The position numbers and the translations under genes are program-made. 22,259 nucleotides of DNA from Phytomonas francai (taxonomy: Eukaryota; Euglenozoa; Kinetoplastea; Trypanosomatida; Trypanosomatidae): contig MJCC01000001.1 in assembly GCA_001766655.1 (NCBI GenBank), forward strand, positions 1,379,868 to 1,402,126, written 5' to 3'. Shown one piece after another: positions 8,640 through 17,082 of the stretch (position 1 is the first letter of the stretch; the number at the start of each line of letters is the position of its first letter). The notes beneath the pieces are model-generated. The model was given only the letters and a program-made list of their open reading frames with translations, was not told the origin of the DNA and searched no databases.

Positions 8640-11255
8640 ATGACGTCTTATGTGGCGAATAATACGCATTCAGCGCCTATGACGACAGGAGGGGCTGAAT
8701 TCACTTCTTCTTCCATTTCCTCGTCTTATTATCCTGGTTCTACTCATCTCCGCGCGCGTCATTTCTTTAACGCGGTGGAGCACGCCGACAGGGTGGTTCA
8801 GGCGTGTGCGTGGGACGACAACGGGGCGGAGTTTGTCTTCGGTGACGGCACCGTACTTTCGTTTGCCGATTCAATGAACACCTTCGTCGCGCTCAGTCCA
8901 CTTATGGAGGATGGAGAAATGAGTCGAAAACAGGATCAGCGCCTTATGAATCCAACTCACCCCCATGGGGGGGATGCGGAAAACGGTAAAAAGGATTCCA
9001 CGTTCTTTCCATCACACTCTACCGCACAGCGAGACGTGCTAGCGGGTCGGGATATGTTTTTCACGGTGTGGACGCTCTCGAAGTACGCCGAGAAGGTTAA
9101 AAATGCGTTGCACTTGTACAACAGCTATTCCCCTCATCCCCGCCTTATCCTGGGACTGACGAAAACGCCCTGTCATCTCTGGCGCTCCCGCAGCCCGATG
9201 AACCTCCTCCTCCTCGCCAAGAGCCGAGCGCACTTCGAGCGGCGCCGCGTGTTCGCGAGGTTCGCGACCCCCTCGACGACGACGATGCCGCGCGGGGAGG
9301 GCGAAAAGGTCAGGGAGGGGAGGGAGGCCCTCGCCGTTGTCGGCGTGCAGCTCACGCTTTGGTGTTTGCTCCGCCGCGTCTCCCTGACCCTCCACGTCGG
9401 CCGCGCGACCTTCAGCGTGCGGTGGCCGGCCCCCGTCAGCCGCCCGAGCGGCGCCCCGCCCATTTTCGTCTCCACCGCGCAGCTTCTCGCGGAGGGGGAA
9501 GGGGGGGGGGAAAGGGAGATGGAGGGTCCGGGGATGGAGGGAAATTTTGCCGCCTCCTCGCTCCCGATCCACCGCGCGGCGCCGTTTGTGTGGGTGGAGC
9601 AGTCCTTCCCGGTCGCGCAGCCACCGCCGCCGTGGGCGGAAATGCTGAGGATCTGCATAGAGCTCGACGAGGAGGTGCCGCCCGACGAGTGCTTCCACGG
9701 AGCCGAAATTGATGACGACGATCGAGGCGCCGGTGTTGAAGAGGAGGCGGGGCAGGGGCGACCCTCGCTTGATCTCGAGCTCCCCACCACCGCCGTTTCC
9801 TCCCATCACGCCTGCCGGTTCTCTCGCGCGAAGCCGGGGCATCGCGCGCCGCTTGTGGCCGCCGGCCGCCATGTGCAGTGGGCCGCCTGCAATCGCGAGA
9901 TTCACGGCTGCACCGCGCGCGTGCGATGGCGCGTCGACGCGGACTGCACCGGGCGCGAGCCGCATGCCGTCTTTTGGTGCTTAAACTCCCGTGAAATGGA
10001 ACCCAACGACGAGGACGACGCGCCAAACGATGCACAAAACGGTGCCGTAGTGCTCGCGGTGGTGCGTGAGGATCACAGCGTGGTGTGGACGGCACTGCAG
10101 CGGCGGGGGTACGCGCTACGGCACCTCCGCTGCGATGGGTCGCTTCGGTCGTATCATATCAGCGCCGACGGCGAGATCTCGCTCCCGCCCGTCGTTGGCC
10201 CCCTTCTCCTCGCCAGCAAAGGAAAGGATGTCGGGGGAGAGGGCTACGACGCACCGCCCTCCGAAGAGAAGGCGGAGGATGGCGAGCGCAACACGTATGC
10301 CGTGTTCTCCTCGGATGTGCTTTCCATTTTCGTCGAGGACTCCTGTAGACGACGCGCGGGTCCGCATCCGTTCGTCGGGATGACCGGCGAGCTCGCGGAC
10401 ACCCCCCTCCTTGCGCAGGGACGTTATCTGATCCCGCTCGGCAACGCGGTGATTCAGCTTTCGCAGTGCAACCTCGCTGCTTCTCGGGCGGCGGCGGAGG
10501 GCGGTGTTGAAAAGGCCTTAGCCGTCTACCGCCGTGCGCACCCGACGACCGCCCGGGCGGAGGCGATTCTCGCGGAGGCCACCGACGCCTCCGCGTTCCG
10601 CACCCTCCCTGGCCCCTACCCCGCGCTTTCGTCGGCGGCGGCGGACGGCTCGGTGGTCCTCTTGGCGACCCACCTCGAGGGCGTCGGCAGCTTCACCGCG
10701 CTGACGAACGGCGTCGTGCGCTGCCTCTTCGACGACCGTACGATTCTGCATCTCATCCCCGGCGTCGACGACTTTGACGTGGGCGGCCTCCTCGCGGCGT
10801 GTCTCTTCCGCGACGCGAGGCGGTGCACGATGCGGGCGGCGTCGTGCCCGCCACAGCACGCGATGGCGCCCTACCTCGCCTACGCCCTGCCCTTCCGCGA
10901 GGAGGCCCTCCTGCGCGCGACGTCGGGCCCCCCCNNNNNNNNNNNNNNNNNNNNNNNNNNNNNNNNNNNNNNNNNNNNNNNNNNNNNNNNNNNNTGTCAG
11001 CCCACGGGGGAAGAAGGGGAAGGGGAAGAAGGGGAGAGGGGGGAGGGGGAAAGGGGGGGGTGGCACAGGTCGGCCTCGCCCCCCCCCGCCCCGGTCCCGC
11101 TCGAGGAGGGCGCCCCGTCGTGGCAGGAGAGGGCGCGGTGGAGGCGGCTGGATCGCGAGAACGACCAGGCCGCGATCCACTGCAGACTGCAGTCACTGCT
11201 CGAGGAGGGCGCGGAGCTCCAGCGGGTGAATCGTTCCTTGTTGATGGATGACTGA
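8640..11255 (+). CDS. C5orf34-like protein (DUF4524/DUF4520-type modules), contains assembly gap
   Basis: An 871-residue product as assembled, including 20 unknown residues (766-785) from the N gap. Residues 65-75 (FVFGDGTVLSF) and 137-174 (a Phe-rich strand, then a helix with AL and YNSYS, then hydrophobic LIL) resemble the N-terminal module of animal C5orf34. Residues 682-701 (GSFTALTNGV then FDDRT) resemble its C-terminal module. Both are short polo-box-like beta patterns. The middle is long, poorly conserved-looking and broken by low-complexity Gly/Glu stretches. The last 60 residues form a charged amphipathic helix, likely coiled coil, in the same frame as the upstream part, so the gap probably preserves frame. 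ATG at 8640 is chosen as the first in frame; Met14 is an alternative. The C5orf34 family has no settled function. Family call moderate, coding call strong. Confidence 0.55.
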   Translation: MTSYVANNTHSAPMTTGGAEFTSSSISSSYYPGSTHLRARHFFNAVEHADRVVQACAWDDNGAEFVFGDGTVLSFADSMNTFVALSPLMEDGEMSRKQDQRLMNPTHPHGGDAENGKKDSTFFPSHSTAQRDVLAGRDMFFTVWTLSKYAEKVKNALHLYNSYSPHPRLILGLTKTPCHLWRSRSPMNLLLLAKSRAHFERRRVFARFATPSTTTMPRGEGEKVREGREALAVVGVQLTLWCLLRRVSLTLHVGRATFSVRWPAPVSRPSGAPPIFVSTAQLLAEGEGGGEREMEGPGMEGNFAASSLPIHRAAPFVWVEQSFPVAQPPPPWAEMLRICIELDEEVPPDECFHGAEIDDDDRGAGVEEEAGQGRPSLDLELPTTAVSSHHACRFSRAKPGHRAPLVAAGRHVQWAACNREIHGCTARVRWRVDADCTGREPHAVFWCLNSREMEPNDEDDAPNDAQNGAVVLAVVREDHSVVWTALQRRGYALRHLRCDGSLRSYHISADGEISLPPVVGPLLLASKGKDVGGEGYDAPPSEEKAEDGERNTYAVFSSDVLSIFVEDSCRRRAGPHPFVGMTGELADTPLLAQGRYLIPLGNAVIQLSQCNLAASRAAAEGGVEKALAVYRRAHPTTARAEAILAEATDASAFRTLPGPYPALSSAAADGSVVLLATHLEGVGSFTALTNGVVRCLFDDRTILHLIPGVDDFDVGGLLAACLFRDARRCTMRAASCPPQHAMAPYLAYALPFREEALLRATSGPPXXXXXXXXXXXXXXXXXXXXCQPTGEEGEGEEGERGEGERGGWHRSASPPPAPVPLEEGAPSWQERARWRRLDRENDQAAIHCRLQSLLEEGAELQRVNRSLLMDD
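10935..10994. other. assembly gap of 60 N
   Basis: Sixty unknown bases lie inside the gene at 8640, between a C-run and purine-rich GGGGAAG repeats. The round size suggests a gap of estimated or arbitrary length. The true number of codons here is unknown. Confidence 0.95.
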
Positions 11256-11744
11256 AGGGGGGGAAGAGAGGGCTCTATATGGTTCAAACGAGATTCACCG
11301 TTTTCTTCTCTCTCCTCTCCTCTCCTCCCCTCCCCGGTTCTCACTCCCCATCTCTTTTCTTTTACTGTGGTTGGCACGACTATCCAAGATTGGGGTAGGA
11401 GAGAGCGCTTCGGAAAAGCGGTTAACGGATATTTTATTACCAAATTGAGATAGATACATTATTGCTAAGTATTTTTCCTGCATAAAGCACCCACGCTTAG
11501 ACATCTCCGTTATTCTTTTGTACAGGTTAGCCTTTTGTGTGTATGCGGGGTTTGTGGTAGTGGAGTAGTCTTCAAGACAGAGACACTTTATTTTTTTAGA
11601 CATATTTTATGCATTTCGTCTTTAGATTCTCTTATTAATGATTTTAGGTTTTGGATTTGCCAAGGAAGCTTGCACAACAAAGGAGGGGGTAGGGACACAG
11701 CGGAAACTACACTATTAAACCTATAAAGTAAATATGAATAAAAA
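11256..11744. other. spacer with long pyrimidine tract
   Basis: This 489-base spacer holds the strongest pyrimidine tract of the window and several AG candidates (11387-11388, 11524-11525, 11598-11599) before the next gene. No other feature was recognised. Confidence 0.6.
11301..11366 (+). promoter_or_regulatory. polypyrimidine tract, trans-splicing/polyadenylation signal
   Basis: Bases 11301-11335 are 35 consecutive pyrimidines, followed after GG by another T/C-rich stretch to about 11366. The first AG downstream is at 11387-11388. In kinetoplastids such tracts direct both splicing of the downstream mRNA and polyadenylation of the upstream one, so it may serve both neighbours. Confidence 0.6.
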
Positions 11745-11748
11745 ATGA
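11734..11748 (+). other. minimal upstream ORF overlapping the main start (ATGA)
   Basis: ATG at 11734 encodes Met-Asn-Lys-Lys and then stops at TGA 11746-11748. That stop overlaps the main ATG at 11745-11747 as ATGA. It is the last ATG before the main start and lies within any plausible 5' UTR. A role in reinitiation is inference. Confidence 0.5.
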
Positions 11749-13406
11749 GTAATTTTCCGCATCCCTCAACTGTCTCAATAGACGGTGTGCTTCAAAAAAG
11801 GGATAATGAATCTATTGCCCGTTTGGTGTCGTTATTCACACAGCACACACCACCTTCTTTGATTAACACGCAAAGAAGCCGTTCACAACTGCGGCTTATG
11901 AATTCCTCCACGGACGTAGAAAATGAGCCATGCACCCCACATGCTACCTTGGCAGCTCGTGAGCTGCCGTTGCTCAATCCTGCGAGAGTCCTAAGTGCCA
12001 ATTCCAAACCGCGGGAGTTCGGCGGTGCCTGGCAGGGACGATACAGTGTGCGGCCCGTCATTTACGTGAGGTTCGGCCGTAGCGCAGCAAATTTCGACGG
12101 ATGTTCTAAGTGTAGATACGAGGGTGCGTTACCCCTTCTATCTACCAACCTTTCGGAGGATTCTTCGCCGTGCGAGGTGCTTTCCAAGGCGCTCATTCCA
12201 CACCCATCCAGGCCTTCCGCACCACTGCCAGCTTCGTACTACCGCAGGGATTCCACGAGGATGCTTGACGGGAGCGTGGGTGATGGTGGAGAGGCGCACA
12301 CGAGAAGCGTATCCTGTTTTCACTGTAGTGTATGTTTGCGTGCAATACACCCCAAACAGGGCGAATCCACGGAACGGCTGAGGTATCAATCGCCCAGTGG
12401 ATGGATAGTTTTTTTGGAGCGCGATGAGTGCGTGGCGCGGGAGCGCATTGTGGAGAAATGGCTTGAGGGTCTTCTCACAATTCCACTTCCAGCGCATTTT
12501 AAGTACTCTTCTCCTCCCCCCAAAGGAGAAAATATCGACCCAAACGGAGAGTTTCAAAATGAGCAAAGCGAAGTAGCGCTACGAAGAAAGGGTAGTGGTC
12601 TTCCCCAAGTGCATTTAAGGTGCTACTCCCACCCAGGACTGTTATTAGCGATTGAACGTCTGTCTGGAAGCGAATATATAGCTCGAAGACAGCTACTGGA
12701 TGAGGAGGATGAGCGTTTCAATAAACAATTTAAGAATTTAGGTTGCTACTTGCGATACTTGGCACCAAATGGTAGCACCACTCGTACATACGGTTTTTTG
12801 CGTGCTTGGATTGCGAGACACCGTGCACAGAAGATAATTTATCCCAAACAAATTGAGCAGTTAGAAAGCCGTGAAAATGCTGCACGACAGGATCTTATTA
12901 GCGGGGTCCACACTGAGCAGCAACAGCTTTTTAAGCGGTTGATCGAAACAATGGAAACGATCGACCGCGTGAGCATGCTATATTTGCAGCTGCTCACCTC
13001 ATATTCATACGGCGTTATTTCAATTCGGCTTGCGGAGCAAGTAGCGCGATTTCCGATCCTTTTCGGGTGTTTAATGCGTGATGCGGGGGAATGCGCTCGT
13101 GTATTTCCGCACACCATCTTTTACAGTTTAATCCTGGAAAACGAGCACCATAGGCGTCTCATTGAGCGAGAAGAAGAGCAGGAGCGATTCGGACTATTCA
13201 TAAAAGAGCGACAACAGCGCATCATGCAAGGAGAGGAACAGTCAGGGCGTAAAGCCATCGAAGAAGAGGAAGCAGCGGTATATTGGAAGCTCGCGCGGAA
13301 GGTGTTTCTACTCCAGACCTATTACAGTTTCCGAAATGTGGAGCAGTACGAGGCGTCAACGCGGGATACCGAGTTTCATTGGGAAGAGGAACCGCTGCAT
13401 GAATAA
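11745..13406 (+). CDS. hypothetical protein with cysteine cluster and charged helical C-terminus
   Basis: A 553-residue protein that I do not recognise. Residues 1-100 are Ser/Pro-rich and look disordered. Cysteines form CSKC (120-123) and CFHCSVC (191-197), spacing that could bind zinc, although a complete known finger is not evident. Residues 215-250 (GWIVFLERDE then an Arg/Glu helix) and everything after about 300 look folded and helical. Residues 355-420 and 455-545 are rich in Arg, Glu and Gln, with heptad-like runs (HRRLIEREEEQERF) suggesting coiled coil. No signal peptide or membrane helix is visible. GC content is noticeably lower than in its neighbours. The start is the ATG overlapping a tiny upstream ORF; Met52 is the next in frame. 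Probably a lineage-specific structural or flagellar/cytoskeletal protein, but that is only a guess from the coiled coil. Confidence 0.85.
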   Translation: MSNFPHPSTVSIDGVLQKRDNESIARLVSLFTQHTPPSLINTQRSRSQLRLMNSSTDVENEPCTPHATLAARELPLLNPARVLSANSKPREFGGAWQGRYSVRPVIYVRFGRSAANFDGCSKCRYEGALPLLSTNLSEDSSPCEVLSKALIPHPSRPSAPLPASYYRRDSTRMLDGSVGDGGEAHTRSVSCFHCSVCLRAIHPKQGESTERLRYQSPSGWIVFLERDECVARERIVEKWLEGLLTIPLPAHFKYSSPPPKGENIDPNGEFQNEQSEVALRRKGSGLPQVHLRCYSHPGLLLAIERLSGSEYIARRQLLDEEDERFNKQFKNLGCYLRYLAPNGSTTRTYGFLRAWIARHRAQKIIYPKQIEQLESRENAARQDLISGVHTEQQQLFKRLIETMETIDRVSMLYLQLLTSYSYGVISIRLAEQVARFPILFGCLMRDAGECARVFPHTIFYSLILENEHHRRLIEREEEQERFGLFIKERQQRIMQGEEQSGRKAIEEEEAAVYWKLARKVFLLQTYYSFRNVEQYEASTRDTEFHWEEEPLHE

Positions 13407-13653
13407 TATGTATCTGATATGCGTGTGGGTTATTATAGTAAATAAATTTTAAGTGAATGGGCGAGATGACTTTTTATATGTTTATTAATATATATACATG
13501 TATTAGTGGGTTTGGAATACACAAATCTTTGATTTTATTGTTCGATACATTAGGTTTCTTTCAAATATATAGCGCTTTATGGGCCTTTCGATTTATGTAT
13601 AATACGTATCGTGTTGGTTCACATTTTTCAACTTTTATTATTTATGTTCTATT

Positions 13654-13666
13654 CCCCCCCCCCCCC
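13654..13666. repeat. poly-C homopolymer (13)
   Basis: Thirteen consecutive C's in the spacer, length-prone to sequencing error. Confidence 0.9.
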
Positions 13667-13802
13667 TCTTAAAAATAAAATGGTCTTGTGAGCGTCGTCA
13701 TTCCATTTTTTCAGATTTCTGTAATATTGACACTTCCACGGTGAACAGTCTCAATCGTGGACTTTTTCCCCCATTATTGCGAAAATTAATATGACAACAG
13801 AC

Positions 13803-13884
13803 TTTTTTCTTTCTTCTATTGACCTTTTTCCCATTTCCCAGTTAAAATAATATCGTTTATTGTCTAAATATTTTTTCTTTTCAG
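13803..13884 (+). promoter_or_regulatory. candidate splice acceptor region for the E2 gene
   Basis: Two T/C-rich tracts end in CAG: AG at 13840-13841 after a long TTTCCC-type tract, and AG at 13883-13884 after TTTTTTCTTTTC. Either gives a 5' UTR of about 145-190 bases. Confidence 0.5.
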
Positions 13885-14028
13885 ATTATATATATTTATA
13901 CATTTGCATCTAGTGCGCTATTTTTAGCTTCAGGACAGGGTCACGATTGCAAGAACGAATCCTAAAACGTTTATACCTTCCCTCCGCCCAGGTCGTCAAG
14001 CGAAAAGAGCGCCAACCGGCTTTATTCA

Positions 14029-14958
14029 ATGCCCCTCACGGCGTCTGGCATGCGGGTGATGATGCGGCAGCTCGCCGCGGTGGGTTCGACTCCCCTCGAC
14101 GGCATCCAAGTCCACCCCTCGGAGGACCTTAGTCTTCTGCGCTTCGACATCGACGGCCCGGAGGGCACCCCGTTCTCGGAGGGCCGCTTCCACGTCTGCC
14201 TCGTCTTCGATGAGCACTACCCCGAGGTACCGCCGAAGGGTTACTTTCGCACGAAGATATTCCACCCGAACGTTTCGGATCGAGGGGAGATCTGCGTGAA
14301 CGCGCTCAAGAAGGACTGGAACCCACAAATGGGCCTGCACCACATCCTGCTCGTCATTCGCTGCCTGCTGGTCGAGCCAAACCCGGAGAGCGCGCTCAAC
14401 GAGGAGGCCGGCAGGCTGCTTCTCGAGGACTACGCCTCGTACGAGCGGAAGGCGCGGATGCTGACGAACATTCACGCGAGGCGTCCGGCCGGGGCCGCTC
14501 GCTTTACGCATTCCGATGGGGCCCAAAGTAAATCGCCTCCGCAGACCTCGGCGGCGGCGCCTTGTGGGGCCCCGGAGGATAGCCGCGGCCGCCGGAATAG
14601 CGCGTCGTGGAGTTATTATGATCCGGACGGGTTCGCAAAACGACACGGCGCGCATTCGGACGCGAATCCGACGATGCCTCCGACGACGGTGCCCGCGTCG
14701 GATCCCCCCCTGGACGAATCCGTGGCGGAATTCCCCCATCCTCTTCGTAGTTTGGAGGGCAATAATGCATATTACGTGGCTGGTAAGGTAAAGGACGACG
14801 ATGTGAGGTCTGGGGGTGCGAATACGATCGCCCGGGGGGCTGGCGCGCATGGTGGGGCTGGATGTAGTACGAGCCCCACCATGATGGAGCTGCACGCCGC
14901 CAAAGCTGCGCAGAAGAAGACGACCGATAAGAAAAAGGCTGCTTTAAGGAGGATCTAG
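14029..14958 (+). CDS. UBE2S: UBE2S-type ubiquitin-conjugating enzyme (E2)
   Basis: E2 enzyme; the animal member extends Lys11-linked ubiquitin chains on substrates of the anaphase-promoting complex (APC/C). The UBC fold occupies residues 8-155 with GPEGTPF, PPKGYF, the FHPN motif (78-81) and catalytic Cys89 in GEICVN. The stretch PNPESALNEEAGRLLLEDY (around 122-140) is a near match to UBE2S rather than to other E2s. Residues 160-290 are a low-complexity Pro/Ala/Ser/Asp linker. The last residues are basic and end KKKAALRRI, resembling the C-terminal LRRL tail by which UBE2S docks on APC/C. At 309 residues it is longer than the human protein (222), all in the linker. ATG 14029 is the first in frame, with TAA upstream at 13963. 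E2 identity is certain; UBE2S orthology is strong. Confidence 0.93.
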   Translation: MPLTASGMRVMMRQLAAVGSTPLDGIQVHPSEDLSLLRFDIDGPEGTPFSEGRFHVCLVFDEHYPEVPPKGYFRTKIFHPNVSDRGEICVNALKKDWNPQMGLHHILLVIRCLLVEPNPESALNEEAGRLLLEDYASYERKARMLTNIHARRPAGAARFTHSDGAQSKSPPQTSAAAPCGAPEDSRGRRNSASWSYYDPDGFAKRHGAHSDANPTMPPTTVPASDPPLDESVAEFPHPLRSLEGNNAYYVAGKVKDDDVRSGGANTIARGAGAHGGAGCSTSPTMMELHAAKAAQKKTTDKKKAALRRI

Positions 14959-16165
14959 ACAACACATCCCTGTAGGGTGACGCTAGAGCATTACATCTTA
15001 AGATGAATAGGTAAGGATCGAAAACCATCCGAAAAGTTATTTTGTAATTTTTTGTGGCAAATGAGAAGCTGTGTATAAATAAACAAAGAAGAAAATAGGG
15101 CGTGGCAACTAAAAAAAAAATGTTATTATATATTTAAATTTTTTAAAATCTTACCCATTGTTATTTGTCATTAAAGTATTTAGAGGTATTGGAGAGAAAA
15201 AATCTTACTTGTATACCCGTATACACATATGTAGGACCGCTAGAATACACATATTATGAGGAAGTGTTCATACCCTTTACATTCTTCTTTTATTCGGGGT
15301 GTTGCTTTGTTTTTGTGTTTCCATTTGCCATAGTTAATAGGGAAAATGTGCTTATTTATTCATGAAAGCGTTCCCTTTAAAAGGATGTGAAGTAAAGCAA
15401 CTACAACGATGAATTATAGTACCTCAATAAATACTGCATTGCTGGGATTCTTAAAATTCGGAAGGGTAAATAACCACAATAACAGTTGATGTTTTTTATT
15501 TATTCGTTCTAATATTCGTCTCTATTTTATAGATCACGTGAACAAGTAACCCTTTTCTGCAAGAGATGGTGAAATTTACAAGCCATTGACCGTACTCTTA
15601 AAGTCATAGGTTTTCGTAGCCAAAATGTATGGATATGAAACATTTTCGAAAAGAAGTACTTTACTGGAGTTAGCTACTCTAGTTCATTTTCATTCTTCAC
15701 CATCTTCATTCGTGTTTAAATGTACTTTCTGTATCTTATGTATGTGTATATTTATTGTATTGTTTTTTATTTTATTTAAGTGTTTTTCCCCCTTACTTAG
15801 AAATCCTTTATGAGGACACAACGATGAGCTGGTATGCCCTTTTCCACTTTCCTGAAACCTCCCCAGAAGCTTTAAAACTAATCTAGAATTAGACTATCTT
15901 TAAAGGCTAGACAAGAAAGAGCAAACTTATGGAATATTTTCTTAATTCAACATCTATTCATCTATCAAGTACATATAACGGATGAATTAAAGTTGAACCT
16001 ACGGTACTGCTTAAGGGCACACCCTTTTTGTCCTTTATCTCAATAGTCATTTTGTGTGCAATATGCAGACCTAATTTGGTTTAACCAGCTATTCTTCGGC
16101 AACCGCGACTACGAAACTAGAGCACCATCGTCTATGAAAGCGGCTTTCTATAGGTCTAAAAATTA

Positions 16166-16215
16166 ACACACACACATATATATATATATATACATATAAG
16201 TGTATGTATGTATAT
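16166..16215. repeat. CA/TA dinucleotide repeat
   Basis: A short (AC)n run passes into (TA)n and then into TATG/TATA units, in the long spacer. Confidence 0.8.
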
Positions 16216-16810
16216 ATATTGCGGTTAAATTCATGCCAGGCTTGCCTGGAAGAGATGCGCTGAACACACTGAAAGGCTTCTGAATCATGCGGAGGGGAGT
16301 ACATTGCTGGATGAGCGCATCTTGATCTACAGAGGGCCTTTTTCTTATTTGATATGCCTTTTACGTCGCGCATTCCCATAATTCTCCCTGAAAGAAGGGA
16401 CAGGGCAGATGAAAGTATCTGTTTCTTCCAGCGTGTTGAGTCCTTGTGTGGATCACAGGTCTAGAATTTATCCTTAATTTAAAAGACAAAACACCCCTTT
16501 CCGTCGACAGCTGGGGTCGAAAAAGATAAAGAGAGAGGAGGGGGAACTGCTAGGCCTTTTAATTAGGAGAAGGGAACAGACAGGACAATGTTAGGGATGG
16601 ATGTTGTAAGTGCTGCGGGATGCATCTTGGTGGTTTAAGGTTATAGTACGGGTTCGACTGCGCAAACAAAAAAATAAACCAAAAAATAACCTTTTAATTA
16701 TTTCCCCTACTTTCAGCATTTTCCCATCAAAATCTATGCAGACGCACCCTACAAAAAGAGGCATTCTATCTAAACGAATGAGGAGGTATTCGTCATTTGT
16801 TCGTTTACAT

Positions 16811-16854
16811 CCCCCTTGTCTTTGTCATTTTCTTCTTCTCGGTATATAACCTAG
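16811..16854 (+). promoter_or_regulatory. candidate splice acceptor for the GTPBP1-like gene
   Basis: About 30 bases of almost pure pyrimidine (16811-16840) precede AG at 16853-16854. A second T-run (about 16888-16898) with AG at 16917-16918 is the alternative. No upstream ATG was seen between the first AG and 17083. Confidence 0.5.
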
Positions 16855-17082
16855 CTTTTTGTGTGTAGTTCGTTTACTGAGTTGCTGTTTTTTTTTTGCT
16901 ACTAATTGCACACGAAAGAGTTTTAGGCCCCTTACAAAGAAAAACTTGGAACCAATCAATACACTGCGTGCGTGGGTGTGAGTACATTTATTTACATTCA
17001 ACGCTTGGCATCCCGGAAAGAGAATAGTGATATAGTGCTGCTACTTTTATATACAAAATAAGAAATTGATAGAATAAACCCC

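Larger units (their letters stand above)
13407..14028. other. AT-rich spacer with poly-C run
   Basis: This holds a run of 13 C's (13654-13666) followed by TCTT, and T/C-rich tracts upstream of the E2 gene. A 71-codon frame at 13457-13672 is AT-driven and ends at the poly-C; it is not supported as a gene. Confidence 0.6.
14959..17082. other. 2.1-kb AT-rich spacer, longest in the window
   Basis: Mostly AT-rich with T-runs, a CA/TA repeat at about 16166-16215 and a patch of higher GC at about 16080-16380. Short frames at 15165, 15625 (very hydrophobic), 16610 and 16089-16379 (minus strand) have no recognisable domain. A GGTTCGAC-like string near 16651 is not a tRNA B box in context. No supported gene is present. 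Confidence 0.55.

Noticed and set aside
9039..9965. 308-codon minus-strand frame opposite the C5orf34-like gene
   Set aside because: High-GC antisense shadow. The plus frame extends on both sides of it and carries the family-like motifs.
13736..13760. CCACG/CGTGG stem in the spacer
   Set aside because: Five base pairs with a 15-base loop are expected by chance in this much sequence.
14026..14895. 289-codon minus-strand frame opposite the E2 gene
   Set aside because: Antisense shadow of UBE2S-like coding sequence, Arg-rich with no recognisable domain.
15625..15813. 62-codon hydrophobic frame (possible small membrane protein)
   Set aside because: Hydrophobicity follows from T-rich codons; there is no sign of codon bias or a splice signal close to its ATG.
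16620..16665. Possible tRNA (GGTTCGAC string and TGGTTTAAGG string)
   Set aside because: The A-box-like and B-box-like strings are only about 22 bases apart and no acceptor stem or cloverleaf can be drawn.
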